A stretch of 64,000 nucleotides of DNA, from positions 3,038,001-3,102,000 of the forward strand of contig NZ_CP007044.2 of NCBI RefSeq assembly GCF_000520015.2, given 5' to 3'. Source of the stretch: Chania multitudinisentens RB-25. GTDB taxonomy: Bacteria; Pseudomonadota; Gammaproteobacteria; Enterobacterales; Enterobacteriaceae. The first letter of the stretch is position 1. Every line of letters begins with the position of its first letter. The translations under genes were made by a program, and so were the position numbers. The notes under the pieces are model-generated. The model was given only the letters and a program-made list of their open reading frames with translations. It was not told the DNA's origin and made no database searches. Below are positions 33,174-43,057 of this stretch, one piece after another.

Positions 33174-35843
33174 ATGGAAAATCAGTCAGCTATTCTATTA
33201 CGCCGCTTAAATCCGTATTGTGCGCAGGCTCTGGAAGCCGCTGAAGCATTGTGCCAAACCCGTGCCCATGCAGAAATTACAATTGAACATTGGTTGCTTA
33301 AACTGTTGGAGTTGGGGGAGGGGGACATTACCGTACTGGCTCGCCGCTATGAGTGGGATATGGACGGTGTATGGCGGTTGTTGTTGGCTAATATTGACAC
33401 ATTGCCGCGTTCTGTTCGTAGCCGTCCACACCTTTCGATTGCGTTATTAAATCTGATCAAACAAGCCTGGCTGGCAGCGTCGTTAGACGAAGATGTTCAG
33501 CAGATCCGCAGCGTGCATTTGCTGGCCGCGCTGATGGAGAAACCTTCCCAACTTGCGGTAGACGGCCTATGGCCACTGTTAAGCCTGAGCCAGGGTCAAT
33601 TACAGCGCTTGCGCCCTCTGCTCGATGCGCAGTCTGATGAACGAGCAGAGTTACAGCACCAAGCTGAGTTGGACCGTTTCCCTTCTACCTTACCGCAGCA
33701 AGAGTTTAAGTCTGACTCTGATTCCTTGGCTTCTTCCCCAATACCCGATGAGGCATTGCTGGAGGTGCTGAACAGATTCACGCAGGATATTACGGCCAAG
33801 GCCAGGGCTGATGAGATTGATCCGGTATTCGGGCGTGATAATGAAATCCGCCAGATGGTGGATATTCTTTCCCGGCGTCGTAAAAACAACCCTATTCTGG
33901 TCGGGGAGCCTGGGGTCGGCAAAACGGCGCTGGTTGAAGGGCTGGCTTTGAGAATTGCTGAAGGCAACGTGCCGGACAGCCTGAAAATGGTCAGCGTGCG
34001 GACGTTGGATCTGGGGCTGTTGCAGGCAGGAGCGGGGGTAAAGGGGGAGTTTGAGCAGCGCCTGAAAAATGTAATGGCGGCAGTGCAACAATCAGCGGAA
34101 CCCATCCTCCTATTTATTGATGAAGCGCATACCATTATTGGTGCCGGTAATCCGGCGGGGGGCGTGGATGCTGCCAACCTGCTCAAACCGGCACTGGCGC
34201 GCGGTGAGTTGCGTACTATTGCAGCCACCACCTGGTCGGAATATAAGCAGTATTTTGAGCGAGATGCTGCGTTGGAACGCCGTTTCCAGATGGTGAAAGT
34301 GGATGAGCCAGATGATGAAAAAGCTTGCTTGATGCTGCGTGGCCTGAAAGACCGTTATGCTAAATACCATGGTGTACATATAACCGATGAGGCGGTAAAA
34401 GCGGCGGTTATTCTGTCTCGCCGTTATCTGACCGGCCGCCAACTGCCGGATAAAGCGGTTGATCTACTGGATACTGCCAGCGCCCGGGTGCGCATGAGCC
34501 TGGATACCACACCACAACCGCTGATGCAAATCAGTGCCGAACTGATGGCACTGGATATGGAACAACAGGCGCTTGAACAGGATCTGGTGATCAGTTCAGA
34601 TGCCGATCCGGCCCGTTTGGCGGATATCACTGACTGGCGTGATGTACTGAAAAAGCAACAAACGGAACTAGAAAAGCAGTATCAGCAAGAAAAAGCGCTG
34701 ACTCATCAGTTACTGGAGCTGCGTCAAGATCTCAGCCTTTCGATGGAACGTATTCAACTGCAACAGCAGTTGAATGAACTACAGAATAATATCCGTTTAC
34801 TTTCACTGGATGTAGATGCTCGCACCGTGGCAACGGTGATTGCCGATTGGACCGGTGTGCCATTGGGCAGTTTATTGAAAGACGAACAAACCAATCTGCT
34901 GCAACTGGAACATCATCTCAGCCAGCGTGTGGTGGGGCAGGATGCGGCCTTGTTAGCGCTTGCTCAGCGCCTCAGAGCGTCGAAAACCGGCCTCACGCAG
35001 GAAAATGGCCCTTTGGGGGTATTCCTGTTGATCGGCCCAAGCGGCGTTGGCAAAACGGAAACGGCGCTAGCCCTGGCAGACAGCCTGTTTGGCGGCGAGA
35101 AATCACTCATCACCATCAACCTCTCGGAGTACCAAGAAGCATACACGGTTTCCCAATTGAAGGGGGCTCCGCCCGGTTATGTTGGCTACGGTCAAGGGGG
35201 CGTGTTGACAGAGGCAGTACGCAAGCGCCCATACAGCGTGATTCTGTTGGATGAGATAGAGAAGGCTCATCGTGATGTGTTGAACATGTTTTACCACGTG
35301 TTTGATCGTGGTTTTATGCGTGATGGCGAAGGGCGTGAGATCGACTTCCGCAATACTGTGATCCTGATGACGACCAATATGGGGAGTGATCCGCTCATGC
35401 AATTGCTGGATGAGCAACCCGAAGCGCTGGATGCCACTTTGCACGAACTGTTGTATCCGGCCCTGCGTGAGCATTTCCAGCCTGCGTTGCTGGCTCGCTT
35501 TCAAACGGTGATTTATCGTCCCTTGGCGGTTTCGGCGTTGCGCACCATTGCGAAAATGAAACTTGAGCAGGTTGCACAGCGTTTACAAAGCTACTATGGG
35601 TTGAACTGTATTATTGAAGAAGATCTGTACGATATGCTGGTTGCCGCCTGTTTGCTGCCAGACAGCGGCGCGCGCAATATTGACAGTGTGCTGAATCAGC
35701 AGATTTTGCCGGTGTTGAGCCAGCAACTGTTGCAACAGTTGGCATTGCAGCTAAAACCGCAACATCTGCTGTTGGGGTACAACGATGAAGCAGGGATTCG
35801 ACTTGTATTTGATGAGCCTCAGAAGGCAGAGGTCGCATTGTGA
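33174..35843 (+). CDS. clpV: T6SS disaggregase ATPase ClpV (TssH)
   Basis: An 889-residue class 1 Clp/Hsp100 ATPase. An N-terminal Clp domain (1-150), a first AAA module with Walker A GEPGVGKT (244-251) and Walker B LLFIDEAH, a middle coiled coil (about 510-560) and a second AAA module with GPSGVGKT (about 621-628) and VILLDEIEKAH are present. The start FAILLRRLNPYC-like (MENQSAILLRRLNPYCAQAL), the NPVFGR-type box DPVFGRDNEIRQ and the ending are those of ClpV/TssH, which recycles contracted TssB-TssC sheaths, not of ClpB. AAAGGA precedes the ATG at 33174. No sheath, baseplate or Hcp gene lies in this window. Confidence 0.88.
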   Translation: MENQSAILLRRLNPYCAQALEAAEALCQTRAHAEITIEHWLLKLLELGEGDITVLARRYEWDMDGVWRLLLANIDTLPRSVRSRPHLSIALLNLIKQAWLAASLDEDVQQIRSVHLLAALMEKPSQLAVDGLWPLLSLSQGQLQRLRPLLDAQSDERAELQHQAELDRFPSTLPQQEFKSDSDSLASSPIPDEALLEVLNRFTQDITAKARADEIDPVFGRDNEIRQMVDILSRRRKNNPILVGEPGVGKTALVEGLALRIAEGNVPDSLKMVSVRTLDLGLLQAGAGVKGEFEQRLKNVMAAVQQSAEPILLFIDEAHTIIGAGNPAGGVDAANLLKPALARGELRTIAATTWSEYKQYFERDAALERRFQMVKVDEPDDEKACLMLRGLKDRYAKYHGVHITDEAVKAAVILSRRYLTGRQLPDKAVDLLDTASARVRMSLDTTPQPLMQISAELMALDMEQQALEQDLVISSDADPARLADITDWRDVLKKQQTELEKQYQQEKALTHQLLELRQDLSLSMERIQLQQQLNELQNNIRLLSLDVDARTVATVIADWTGVPLGSLLKDEQTNLLQLEHHLSQRVVGQDAALLALAQRLRASKTGLTQENGPLGVFLLIGPSGVGKTETALALADSLFGGEKSLITINLSEYQEAYTVSQLKGAPPGYVGYGQGGVLTEAVRKRPYSVILLDEIEKAHRDVLNMFYHVFDRGFMRDGEGREIDFRNTVILMTTNMGSDPLMQLLDEQPEALDATLHELLYPALREHFQPALLARFQTVIYRPLAVSALRTIAKMKLEQVAQRLQSYYGLNCIIEEDLYDMLVAACLLPDSGARNIDSVLNQQILPVLSQQLLQQLALQLKPQHLLLGYNDEAGIRLVFDEPQKAEVAL

Positions 35844-35902
35844 TCGCTAACCCTGTTCGGTTAAGCCGCAGCCATTGGTCGGTCTATTCTGCGGGCGGAA
35901 TA

Positions 35903-36979
35903 ATGATAGGCCAGGGTTTTTGGAAGCATTATGTTGGCAAGTTTTTTGCCAGCCTGGTGTTATTGGCGCCTTTGGTAACCTGGGCGGCATCTGAGACAGA
36001 ATCTCGCAGTTTTTCGCATAAAGACTGGGATCTGGTATGTGATAACACATTGACTTGCCGGGCTGCGGGGTATTCACCTACGGATACCGAATTAGGAGTA
36101 ACCGTATTATTAACCCGTGAGGCTGGAGCGGCAACACCGATAATCAACCAGGTTATTCTCGCAGAAATAGGCGAGGTATTCAGCGATAAGCCGCGCGGTA
36201 TACCGGAATTGGTGATTGATAAGCGCTCATTGGGGAAATTAAAGGTAGACAATGAGCAGGATGAGATATGGCGCATGGATGCCGCTCAGTTAACCGCATT
36301 TTTGAGTGCTTTGCGCCGGGATAGCCAGATATCTTTCAAAGACAATCTGGGGGATTACGTTTTTTCTGGTGCAGGTTCCAGTGCAGTCTTGCTTAAAATG
36401 GACGATGTTCAGGGGCGTGTAGGCACTTTGGGTGCCCTATTCAAAAAAGGCCCAAACGATGAATCAGCGGTCAGAAAGCCCGTCGCGAAACCCGTGATTA
36501 TCAAAGTACCGGTCAAAGATAAAGAAAGCCGTGAGATGACTCCGCAGGAAATGGCTTTTTTGAAACCCCTGTTAATGAAAGAGATAAGCATTGATGAGGA
36601 TGGGGGGTGTTCAGATGAGTTGGTCAATGCACCCGACGTTGTCTGGCAACTGGCTCGGCTCAATGAAAATCAGTCACTGGTTATTATCGAATGTTGGAGG
36701 GCAGCCTATAACTATGGCGCTATGTATTGGGTGACTGACAATGACATGAAACAGCCCCCTGAACTGATTACCGACAGTGGTACTGATTATCGTGATGGAA
36801 CCATAGACTTCTTGATGAAAGGGCGTGGTTTGGGCGATTGTCTGGATTATGAGTCCTGGGTATGGAACGGAAAAACCTTCGTTAGCAATGAGGCGGGTAA
36901 TTCAGGGCGTTGCAGAATGATTCGTGGTGGTGGTGCCTGGAATATGTTGTCTTTGACTTCGACCGTGGTGGCACCCTGA
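35903..36979 (+). CDS. DUF1176-type exported protein
   Basis: A protein of about 358 residues with a signal peptide (FFASLVLLAPLVTWAAS). The mature start FSHKDWDLVCDNTLTCRAAGY and the ending GRCRMIRGGGAWNMLSLTSTVV fit the DUF1176 family of periplasmic proteins of unknown function. Six Cys in the mature part suggest disulfide bonds. The ATG at 35903 has a GCGGA-like site; the frame is open further upstream to a GTG at 35840 that overlaps the clpV stop, so the start is uncertain. It probably shares the clpV transcript. Confidence 0.78.
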   Translation: MIGQGFWKHYVGKFFASLVLLAPLVTWAASETESRSFSHKDWDLVCDNTLTCRAAGYSPTDTELGVTVLLTREAGAATPIINQVILAEIGEVFSDKPRGIPELVIDKRSLGKLKVDNEQDEIWRMDAAQLTAFLSALRRDSQISFKDNLGDYVFSGAGSSAVLLKMDDVQGRVGTLGALFKKGPNDESAVRKPVAKPVIIKVPVKDKESREMTPQEMAFLKPLLMKEISIDEDGGCSDELVNAPDVVWQLARLNENQSLVIIECWRAAYNYGAMYWVTDNDMKQPPELITDSGTDYRDGTIDFLMKGRGLGDCLDYESWVWNGKTFVSNEAGNSGRCRMIRGGGAWNMLSLTSTVVAP

Positions 36980-37029
36980 AATTGCTATTGATTGGGAACA
37001 CATGCTTTCAGACGAGTTTCTTTTAAAAC

Positions 37030-37058
37030 ACCAATGTGCCGTAATACGGCACATTGGT
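37030..37058. terminator. Perfect hairpin between convergent genes
   Basis: A 14-bp perfect palindrome (ACCAATGTGCCGTA-A-TACGGCACATTGGT) between the DUF1176-type gene and the fimbrial chaperone gene. It is a likely bidirectional transcript end. Confidence 0.75.
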
Positions 37059-37097
37059 TGATGGAGAAACATTTTATCAGCAACTGCGCTGAACCCA

Positions 37098-37811
37098 CTA
37101 TTTGCCGACCGGCAAAGTCACCTCTGGCAGCTTCAAGCCATAGCGGCTTAACGGAATGATAGTCACCGACGTTGGTGTGCCGGTAATTGCCACGCGTTGG
37201 GTTTCACCCGCCATCAGGTAGTAATTCTTCAACGGAACGATCTTATTCGCCGGCAGCAGGGTCACCTGTGGAGCCAAACGAACGACGTGTTTCCCAGGGT
37301 TGGCGATCACCAGCTGTTGCCCTTCTACGCTGAATTTCAATTCTTCCCACGGGGTTTTGGTCTGAACCACGGCGCTGGGCTGCACAATAAAGCCGATATC
37401 CTGGCGGATAGGCATTTTGGCACTGTTATCCGCAGCCTGGCTGACGCCCTCAAACGAGGCTTTCAGCAACACTTCATGAGTGAGAGGCGTGCCTTGTTTC
37501 AGCACAAAATTGATCTGCTGGCTTTGCCCGGCGTCGATACGGGTGATCGGCGGTGAAATCAGGATCTGTTTGCTGAGGTTATTGTTGTCCAGATCGATCA
37601 GTTTGCTAACCAATAAAATTGGCGCTGAAGACATATTCTGGATGTTGAAACTGACCCGGCCTTCGCTCTCATTCAGGATGATGGTGGTGCTTTCCAGCTT
37701 GAATGAAGCCTGAGCCTGGGTAGCCAGCAGCAGCGCAGCAAACAGACCCAGCCAGCGCAGAGTGGAGAGTATGAACGGGTGAAGCATCGGTTTCTTGCTC
37801 ATTGCAAACAT
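37098..37811 (-). CDS. Periplasmic fimbrial chaperone
   Basis: A protein of about 237 residues with a signal peptide (LRWLGLFAALLLATQAQA). Two immunoglobulin-like domains are present. The motif RIDAGQSQQINFVLKQG is the chaperone F1-G1 region that donates a strand to pilin subunits, and the basic residue in NNLSKQILISPP matches the subunit-anchoring site. The start at 37811 follows TGAGG. It is the last gene of a minus-strand operon subunit-subunit-usher-chaperone. Confidence 0.88.
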   Translation of the reverse strand: MFAMSKKPMLHPFILSTLRWLGLFAALLLATQAQASFKLESTTIILNESEGRVSFNIQNMSSAPILLVSKLIDLDNNNLSKQILISPPITRIDAGQSQQINFVLKQGTPLTHEVLLKASFEGVSQAADNSAKMPIRQDIGFIVQPSAVVQTKTPWEELKFSVEGQQLVIANPGKHVVRLAPQVTLLPANKIVPLKNYYLMAGETQRVAITGTPTSVTIIPLSRYGLKLPEVTLPVGK

Positions 37812-37898
37812 GGTAGACCTCATAAAGTGTCAAGTAGAGCTTGTATTAAGTGTAATCCCTGTCTGAAAGAAAGACAGGGACATAATCATCAAACGCGT

Positions 37899-40271
37899 TT
37901 AGCGGCAAATGGCCTCGGCGGTTTCATACACGGCGTTAGCATCAAACTGGGTCGGAGCCTGATAATCGACCTGGCATTCACTTTGGTTGGTGACCTTGAT
38001 ACGGAGCGGCTGGCCGATATCGTCATTGATCAGCATCACGTTGCCGTCGCCGATCACCGTGCCCATAAACTGACCGCTGCTGCTCAATACGCTGGCCCCG
38101 ACCGGGATGGCAACACCGTTGGCATCCCGTATCGTCAGCAGCAACTGGCGGGTTTCCGTTACCGTAAAGAGTTTACTGGCAACGGAACCGCGCGCCAGGG
38201 CAAAATCAGCTGTGGTGCTGTTCAGGCGGATATTCAATGGCAGCGTTTTCGTGTCAATCTGCGCCGTCGCCGTGGTATAGGGCTGCAATGCGGGCAGAAT
38301 GGCATTGCCTGAATAGTTGGTCAGCGTTGCGCCGCTGCCAGGGGCCTGTACGCGCAGGTTACCCTGCTTAGGAATGCTGACAATGGCAAAGGTATCCCCG
38401 ATGGGTTGTGAAGACGTGGCTGCACTGCCGTTGGCATAGGCCACGGCGCCGCTGGCTGACATCGACACAGACCGGCTCTGGTTGGAAGACTGTGACACCC
38501 CGGTCGCCAATTGTGCATAGGGGGTGCGCAGGTTGGCGGAGCCGCTCACGCGTTGCTGCTGCTCTGAGCCGGTTACCCCGACGGTATACCCGCGGTTTTC
38601 CCCCCATGTCCCCTGATAGCTGGAGCCCAAAGACAGGTTGTTATCAACCGATTGCACCCGGTTGTTCAGCGTACCCTGGCCCAGCGGCAGCGACAGGCTG
38701 GCATAGGCTGTTTCGCCAAACGCAGAGGATTGCAGGCTGAGGCTCACCGTCGCCCGGCCCCAGCGCTGGCTGCTGGACAGCGTATGGGCAATATCACTTT
38801 TACCGTTGTGGTAATACTGGTTATGCGACGCCACGTAGGAGAACGCTCCCCAGCGTGGATGTGCCCAGGTAATTGCCGCGCTGTTGGCATTGCGCAGGGT
38901 CTGGGTGGTTGGGGCCTGCCGGTAGGCCTGGCCGCTGAGCGTCTCATCGGCGGTCAGGTAATCTTCTGAACGGTACAGGGAAGAAAACGAGGTAGAAACA
39001 TTGCCACCCAGTGTGGTCTGCGCCTGCATATCCAGTTGATAGCCCTGCCGGTTGTCTTGGGCGCGCGCATAACTGAGGCCACCGGCCAGCCAGCCACGTT
39101 CGGTGCCGGTGTAACTGTGCTTCAGCGTCAGGTTCTGGTATTCGCTGGCGAACAGCCCGGCAGTTGTCATACGCTGGCGGTTGGCGGGGCTGAAGGCCAC
39201 TTCACCGGTGATGAGGGATGGGCTTTCCGCCGGGGTACCCACCGTTGAGTTTGGGTTGCGGTAACGCCCCAGGCCCAGTTGATAACTGGTCGCTTCCCGG
39301 TAATTATTGACATCCAGCGCATTGGTCACGGAGAAACGCTGCCGGCGGCCATCTTCTTCAATGATTTCGACATCGGCAGGCACCCCATTAGAAAAGTTGC
39401 TGATGCTGTTCAGCGAAAATGGCCCCGGTGCCACCACGGTGCGGTAGATGGTGCGCCCACGCTGGCGAATTTCGACGGTGGCGTTGGTATTCGCGATGCC
39501 TTTAATCGGCACAATCAATTGCGAAGCACTGAATTGTGCGCTGTCGGAATAGAGTTGTGCGCCCAGCATCGGCAAACCGGAAAAAGAATCGCTGTTGCTG
39601 CCAAACTGACCGAGTTGCAACACGGATTTAAGCGATTCCACCGCGCGGGAAGCCGAGGTTTCTTCCGAGGTATAGCGATCGGCGTTCAGGCCACTGGAGA
39701 CGCTGCTGCGGTTGCGTACCACCCAGTTGCTGACGTTGAGCCCGGGCTCCAGGATCCCCTGGAAGAAGCGCAGGTCATTGCCGCCAGAAATCTGTTGGCC
39801 GAACAGGTTGTAGTTGAGCAGTGCGGCATAGCCACCGCGTTGAAAATCATCCTGTGATGGATCAAACGCCTCTTCGGGCAGCATCAGTTCCAGGCGAAAT
39901 TGCCCGGGATAGGCTTTGCTGGTTGCGGTGGGCCAGAGGGCGCTGAGTGGTTCGCAGTCAGAGGCGAGCTTGGGCTGGCGCAGTTTCAAGGCGATAAGGA
40001 GCGCCTGATCGACACAAAGCTGGCCATCAGCGTCAAACCGGGCATCGACGGTATACGAGCGAGCAGCATTGATCTGAATAGTGACGGTATTGACACCCGG
40101 TAGAAAGCGGGCTTCTTGGCTGAAGAAATCGGCGACATCAGCGGTATAACCCAGAGCCTCCAGCGTTTTAAGATCAAAGGTCGGGCTCTTTTCATTTGCA
40201 GCAGTCGCCACTGTGGGCAGTAGCACGAAAGCTGATATCAGGGAATGAAATGAGACACGTTGCATTATCAT
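37899..40271 (-). CDS. Fimbrial outer-membrane usher
   Basis: A 790-residue usher. It has an N-terminal domain (FDLKTLEALGYTADVADFF, FLPGVNTVTIQINAARSY), a barrel with the plug region (ATVEIRQRGRTIYRTVVAPG, PFSLNSISN, DVEIIEEDGRRQRFSV), and C-terminal domains ending in a Cys pair (QSECQVDYQ, AEAICR). The start at 40271 (MIMQRV) follows GGAAG. It forms the pore for the two DUF1120-type subunits encoded upstream. It is distinct from the usher at the left edge of the window, so the genome has at least two such systems here. Confidence 0.93.
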   Translation of the reverse strand: MIMQRVSFHSLISAFVLLPTVATAANEKSPTFDLKTLEALGYTADVADFFSQEARFLPGVNTVTIQINAARSYTVDARFDADGQLCVDQALLIALKLRQPKLASDCEPLSALWPTATSKAYPGQFRLELMLPEEAFDPSQDDFQRGGYAALLNYNLFGQQISGGNDLRFFQGILEPGLNVSNWVVRNRSSVSSGLNADRYTSEETSASRAVESLKSVLQLGQFGSNSDSFSGLPMLGAQLYSDSAQFSASQLIVPIKGIANTNATVEIRQRGRTIYRTVVAPGPFSLNSISNFSNGVPADVEIIEEDGRRQRFSVTNALDVNNYREATSYQLGLGRYRNPNSTVGTPAESPSLITGEVAFSPANRQRMTTAGLFASEYQNLTLKHSYTGTERGWLAGGLSYARAQDNRQGYQLDMQAQTTLGGNVSTSFSSLYRSEDYLTADETLSGQAYRQAPTTQTLRNANSAAITWAHPRWGAFSYVASHNQYYHNGKSDIAHTLSSSQRWGRATVSLSLQSSAFGETAYASLSLPLGQGTLNNRVQSVDNNLSLGSSYQGTWGENRGYTVGVTGSEQQQRVSGSANLRTPYAQLATGVSQSSNQSRSVSMSASGAVAYANGSAATSSQPIGDTFAIVSIPKQGNLRVQAPGSGATLTNYSGNAILPALQPYTTATAQIDTKTLPLNIRLNSTTADFALARGSVASKLFTVTETRQLLLTIRDANGVAIPVGASVLSSSGQFMGTVIGDGNVMLINDDIGQPLRIKVTNQSECQVDYQAPTQFDANAVYETAEAICR

Positions 40272-40376
40272 TCTGGCACTTCCAGTCAATCCGTACATCA
40301 TTACCGTCAAATAAGGTATAGATAAATAATAGGCACGAAACTCTGTGCCTGAATAAGATAAAATAGTAGGGAAATA

Positions 40377-41033
40377 TTAAATGGCGAACGCGAAATTGAG
40401 GGTCGCAGAACCGTCAATTTTGGTGTTCTCAGTAATAGCACCGTTCATGGTGCTGGTACTGGCCAGGTATGCATCAGTGGCAAGATCCGTTTTAAATACT
40501 CTACCGGCTGTTAATACATTGTTTGTTGTTGCCCAACTGGTTTGATTTCCTCTGGTTAAATAGGCGGCTCCAGCTTGCACCGTACATTGCCCAGGGTTCC
40601 CTTTGCACATCGTTGTTGGAACACCATCTACGCTCGAATTCCCACCAAAAAGAATGAGAAATGCGCCAATCTTGCCGGTGCCATTCACAAAACCCAGGCC
40701 GTAGTGGTTGGTTGCTCCGCCACCTGGATAGGTAACCGCCATTGAGTCACTACGATTATCTGTTGGAGTGATGGTCAGATAAGTCATGGCATCGCAGGTA
40801 ATCGTCCAGCTTTTGGTAAGCCGGGAAAGCCTGGTGATTGCGTCAGGTTTGAGTTGTGATGCTGATATAGCGCCCAAATTATAAACTCCGTTATTCGGCG
40901 CAGCAATGGTGCAGGTCGGTGATCCGATTTTCCCTGCCACTTGCAGTTCAGCCGTTGGGGCAGCGGCCTGCGCATTTGCCACCGCCAGCAAGAGTGAAGA
41001 CAATGCTGTTAACGTAAGAAAATGTTTTTTCAT
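40377..41033 (-). CDS. DUF1120-type fimbrial subunit, second
   Basis: A 218-residue exported protein (signal LSSLLLAVANAQA). It shares the pattern of the gene just upstream: APTAELQVAGKIGSPTCTIA, KSWTITCDAMTYLTITPTDN, GLGFVNGTGKIGAF and a final MNGAITENTKIDGSATLNFA before FAI. These are features of DUF1120 fimbrial-like proteins such as E. coli YhcF. Cys pairs form the subunit disulfide. It is a diverged paralogue of the first subunit and may be a minor or tip-proximal pilin. Confidence 0.85.
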   Translation of the reverse strand: MKKHFLTLTALSSLLLAVANAQAAAPTAELQVAGKIGSPTCTIAAPNNGVYNLGAISASQLKPDAITRLSRLTKSWTITCDAMTYLTITPTDNRSDSMAVTYPGGGATNHYGLGFVNGTGKIGAFLILFGGNSSVDGVPTTMCKGNPGQCTVQAGAAYLTRGNQTSWATTNNVLTAGRVFKTDLATDAYLASTSTMNGAITENTKIDGSATLNFAFAI

Positions 41034-41118
41034 AATTTAATAAAACCAGTATCAATATAATGTTGATGCGTTATACAACTGATATGCCCGCCAGAAAGGC
41101 GGGCAAGCTCAGATAGGA

Positions 41119-41757
41119 TCAGATGCCGTAAGCAAAGCTCAGGGTCATGGAGCCATCCAGGTTGGTGTCGTCGGTAATCGCGCCGTTCATGGTGGCAGAG
41201 CTGGCCAGAACCGGGCTGACGATAATATCGCTGACGAAAACCTTGCCACTCTTTTGAGTATTGGCCGTTGGTGTTGCCCAACCAGAACGCAGCCCGGTGG
41301 TGATATCGGCCGTTGCTGCCGGTGTAAAGGTGCTGGAAGCCGAGGTAAACAATTCGGAAGCAACACCGTCTACGGTCGCATTTGCCATCTGTGCGGTGTA
41401 GTAACCGATTTTACCGGTACCGTTAACCATGCCCATGCCGAAGTTGGTGGTAGCGACGGTGCTGACCGAAGCAGCACGGTTGTCCACTGGGGCAAAATTC
41501 AGGTAGGTTTCTGCATCACAGGTGATGGTCCAGGTTTTGGTCATCGGCGTCAGCGCGGTAGTAGCCGCTGGTTTTACCATGGTGGCAGACAGTCTGCCGA
41601 AATCGTATACACCGTCATCGGCGGCAGCAACGGTACAGGCAGGAACGGTCAGTTCTCCGATTACTTTCAGTTCTGCGGTTGGAGTGGCTGCCTGAGCATT
41701 TGCCATGGCCAGTAACAGGGTAGACAGTGTGGTCGCGGCAATTACGTGCTTTTTCAT
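41119..41757 (-). CDS. DUF1120-type fimbrial subunit, first (probable major pilin)
   Basis: A protein of about 212 residues with signal MKKHVIAATTLSTLLLAMAN-AQA. It has PTAELKVIGELTVPACTVAA, KTWTITCDAETYLNFAPVDN and the C-terminal beta-strand zip MNGAITDDTNLDGSMTLSFA-YGI, with the penultimate aromatic and Gly typical of chaperone-usher subunits. It is first in the operon, so it is probably the most abundant subunit. No two-domain adhesin gene accompanies it. The gap of 85 bases to the second subunit holds no clear terminator. Confidence 0.87.
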   Translation of the reverse strand: MKKHVIAATTLSTLLLAMANAQAATPTAELKVIGELTVPACTVAAADDGVYDFGRLSATMVKPAATTALTPMTKTWTITCDAETYLNFAPVDNRAASVSTVATTNFGMGMVNGTGKIGYYTAQMANATVDGVASELFTSASSTFTPAATADITTGLRSGWATPTANTQKSGKVFVSDIIVSPVLASSATMNGAITDDTNLDGSMTLSFAYGI

Positions 41758-41851
41758 AAAACAAAAATCCATATCTATAGTGTGATAATAACAAGGGATT
41801 AGCTCTATTGGCCGATATATTGGAATAAAGCTATTAAATAAGAATTGAAGG

Positions 41852-41956
41852 TATATACCCTTTATACTTCACGTTGCTTGGGTGTTGGCTGCGTTACACG
41901 CCCTTCGGGGCTGTTGCTTGCTGCCAACAAGCTACTTGAATTATTGGGGGTATATA
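41852..41956. repeat. Palindrome-bounded interspersed repeat
   Basis: A 105-base element bounded by TATATACCC and GGGTATATA, with an inner core carrying GCCAACA-type palindromic pieces. It belongs to the class of short non-coding repeats with TATACCC ends common in Yersiniaceae and Pectobacteriaceae (recognised by pattern). It lies in the fimbrial promoter region, 95 bases upstream of the first subunit gene. Confidence 0.6.
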
Positions 41957-43057
41957 TTTCATCAATTCTGGTACTTACCAGAGAATCACTCATATGTTGA
42001 ATAGACACCATGCTCGCCCGGGGGTGTGATATTTACCCATTCGGTAGCAAGGAGCCTATGTCAGAGAATAATTCTTTGTTAAAACAATATACTTAGCAGC
42101 ATGAGATATTCATTTTTGGCGCAGTAGTTAAAAACAAAAAATAAGGCAGCGCTAATTTTCTGACAGAAAATCAGCAAATAACTTATTATTTAAACAGTGC
42201 TTGATATATTCATGCAACCTAGCTGTAAACCGAAGAACTCATAACTTCAATGTAATAACCTTTCTATTTTTGTTACCTCGTTTTGGTTATAATAACTAGT
42301 TGGGGTTATTAGCCGAGGGCGATTTTTTCTGCTCAATAGAATATAAGTACTGTAGTACTGTCCGTGTTATTTACATTAAATGAATACGCTGTGTTTACGA
42401 TGGGGGCGACTATAGAGGGTTTCTAAATACTTGAGGAGATATTTTTTTGTTTCATACGATGCTTGAATTGAATGTAATTCAGGGTGTTTTTATTGCAAAA
42501 CAACAGGATAGGGGGTTTTAATGGAAAATATACGGCGCAAATAATAAGCAAATATCGTAAATTAAATAAATATCGCTGGATGAAAAACAAAAAAACCGAC
42601 GATTTTATAATCTCTAATCGCCAGTCGGGACTAATATAACCAAACTATGAATGGCGATAACTTGATCTTGATCAAAAAAAGTAAAGTTAGTAGGGTTTTT
42701 CGGGATAAATGAGGTTTCTAACATCAGGACATGGGGAGGTTGTTAGTGCTTTTCGGCTCTGTTAGCTGCGGTTGCCAAGCTAAAGTAGAGGCCCGTTTTA
42801 AGAGGATACCTACCATCAAGCGGTTTGCTACTTGCGTTCGCTTGCCACTGCATCATCACCTCTCTGTCACTTGAGTTATTCAGGACATAAATTGTTACCC
42901 TGGTTTGTAAAAATATTGTTATGAAAATCACAAATAAGAGCGGGTGACTGGATGGAAAGGTATTTATTAATCAAGATATTTGTTAATATATTAACGAAGT
43001 TGATTTTGATTTTATCTTATTAACATATAAGGAATTGTTCTATGCTAAGGTTTGATT
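41957..43057. other. AT-rich region upstream of the fimbrial operon
   Basis: About 1.1 kb without a clear gene. At 42058-42096 a strong AAGGAG site precedes a 12-codon frame (MSENNSLLKQYT), which may be a leader peptide or the start of a lost gene. A stem CCGAC/GTCGG lies at about 42597-42629. No regulator gene or invertible repeat was found. Confidence 0.4.
42743..42853 (-). CDS. Possible 36-residue small protein
   Basis: A short minus-strand frame, MQWQANASSKPLDGRYPLKT and on to TAANRAEKH, with a good AGAGGTG site just before ATG-ATG. No family is recognised and there is no signal peptide. Kept because of the ribosome site, but it may be chance. Confidence 0.25.
   Translation of the reverse strand: MQWQANASSKPLDGRYPLKTGLYFSLATAANRAEKH

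Noticed and set aside
41758..43057. Possible invertible phase-variation switch upstream of the fimbrial operon
   Set aside because: No pair of inverted repeats flanking a promoter and no fimB/fimE-like recombinase gene were found; the only inverted ends belong to the short 105-base repeat.
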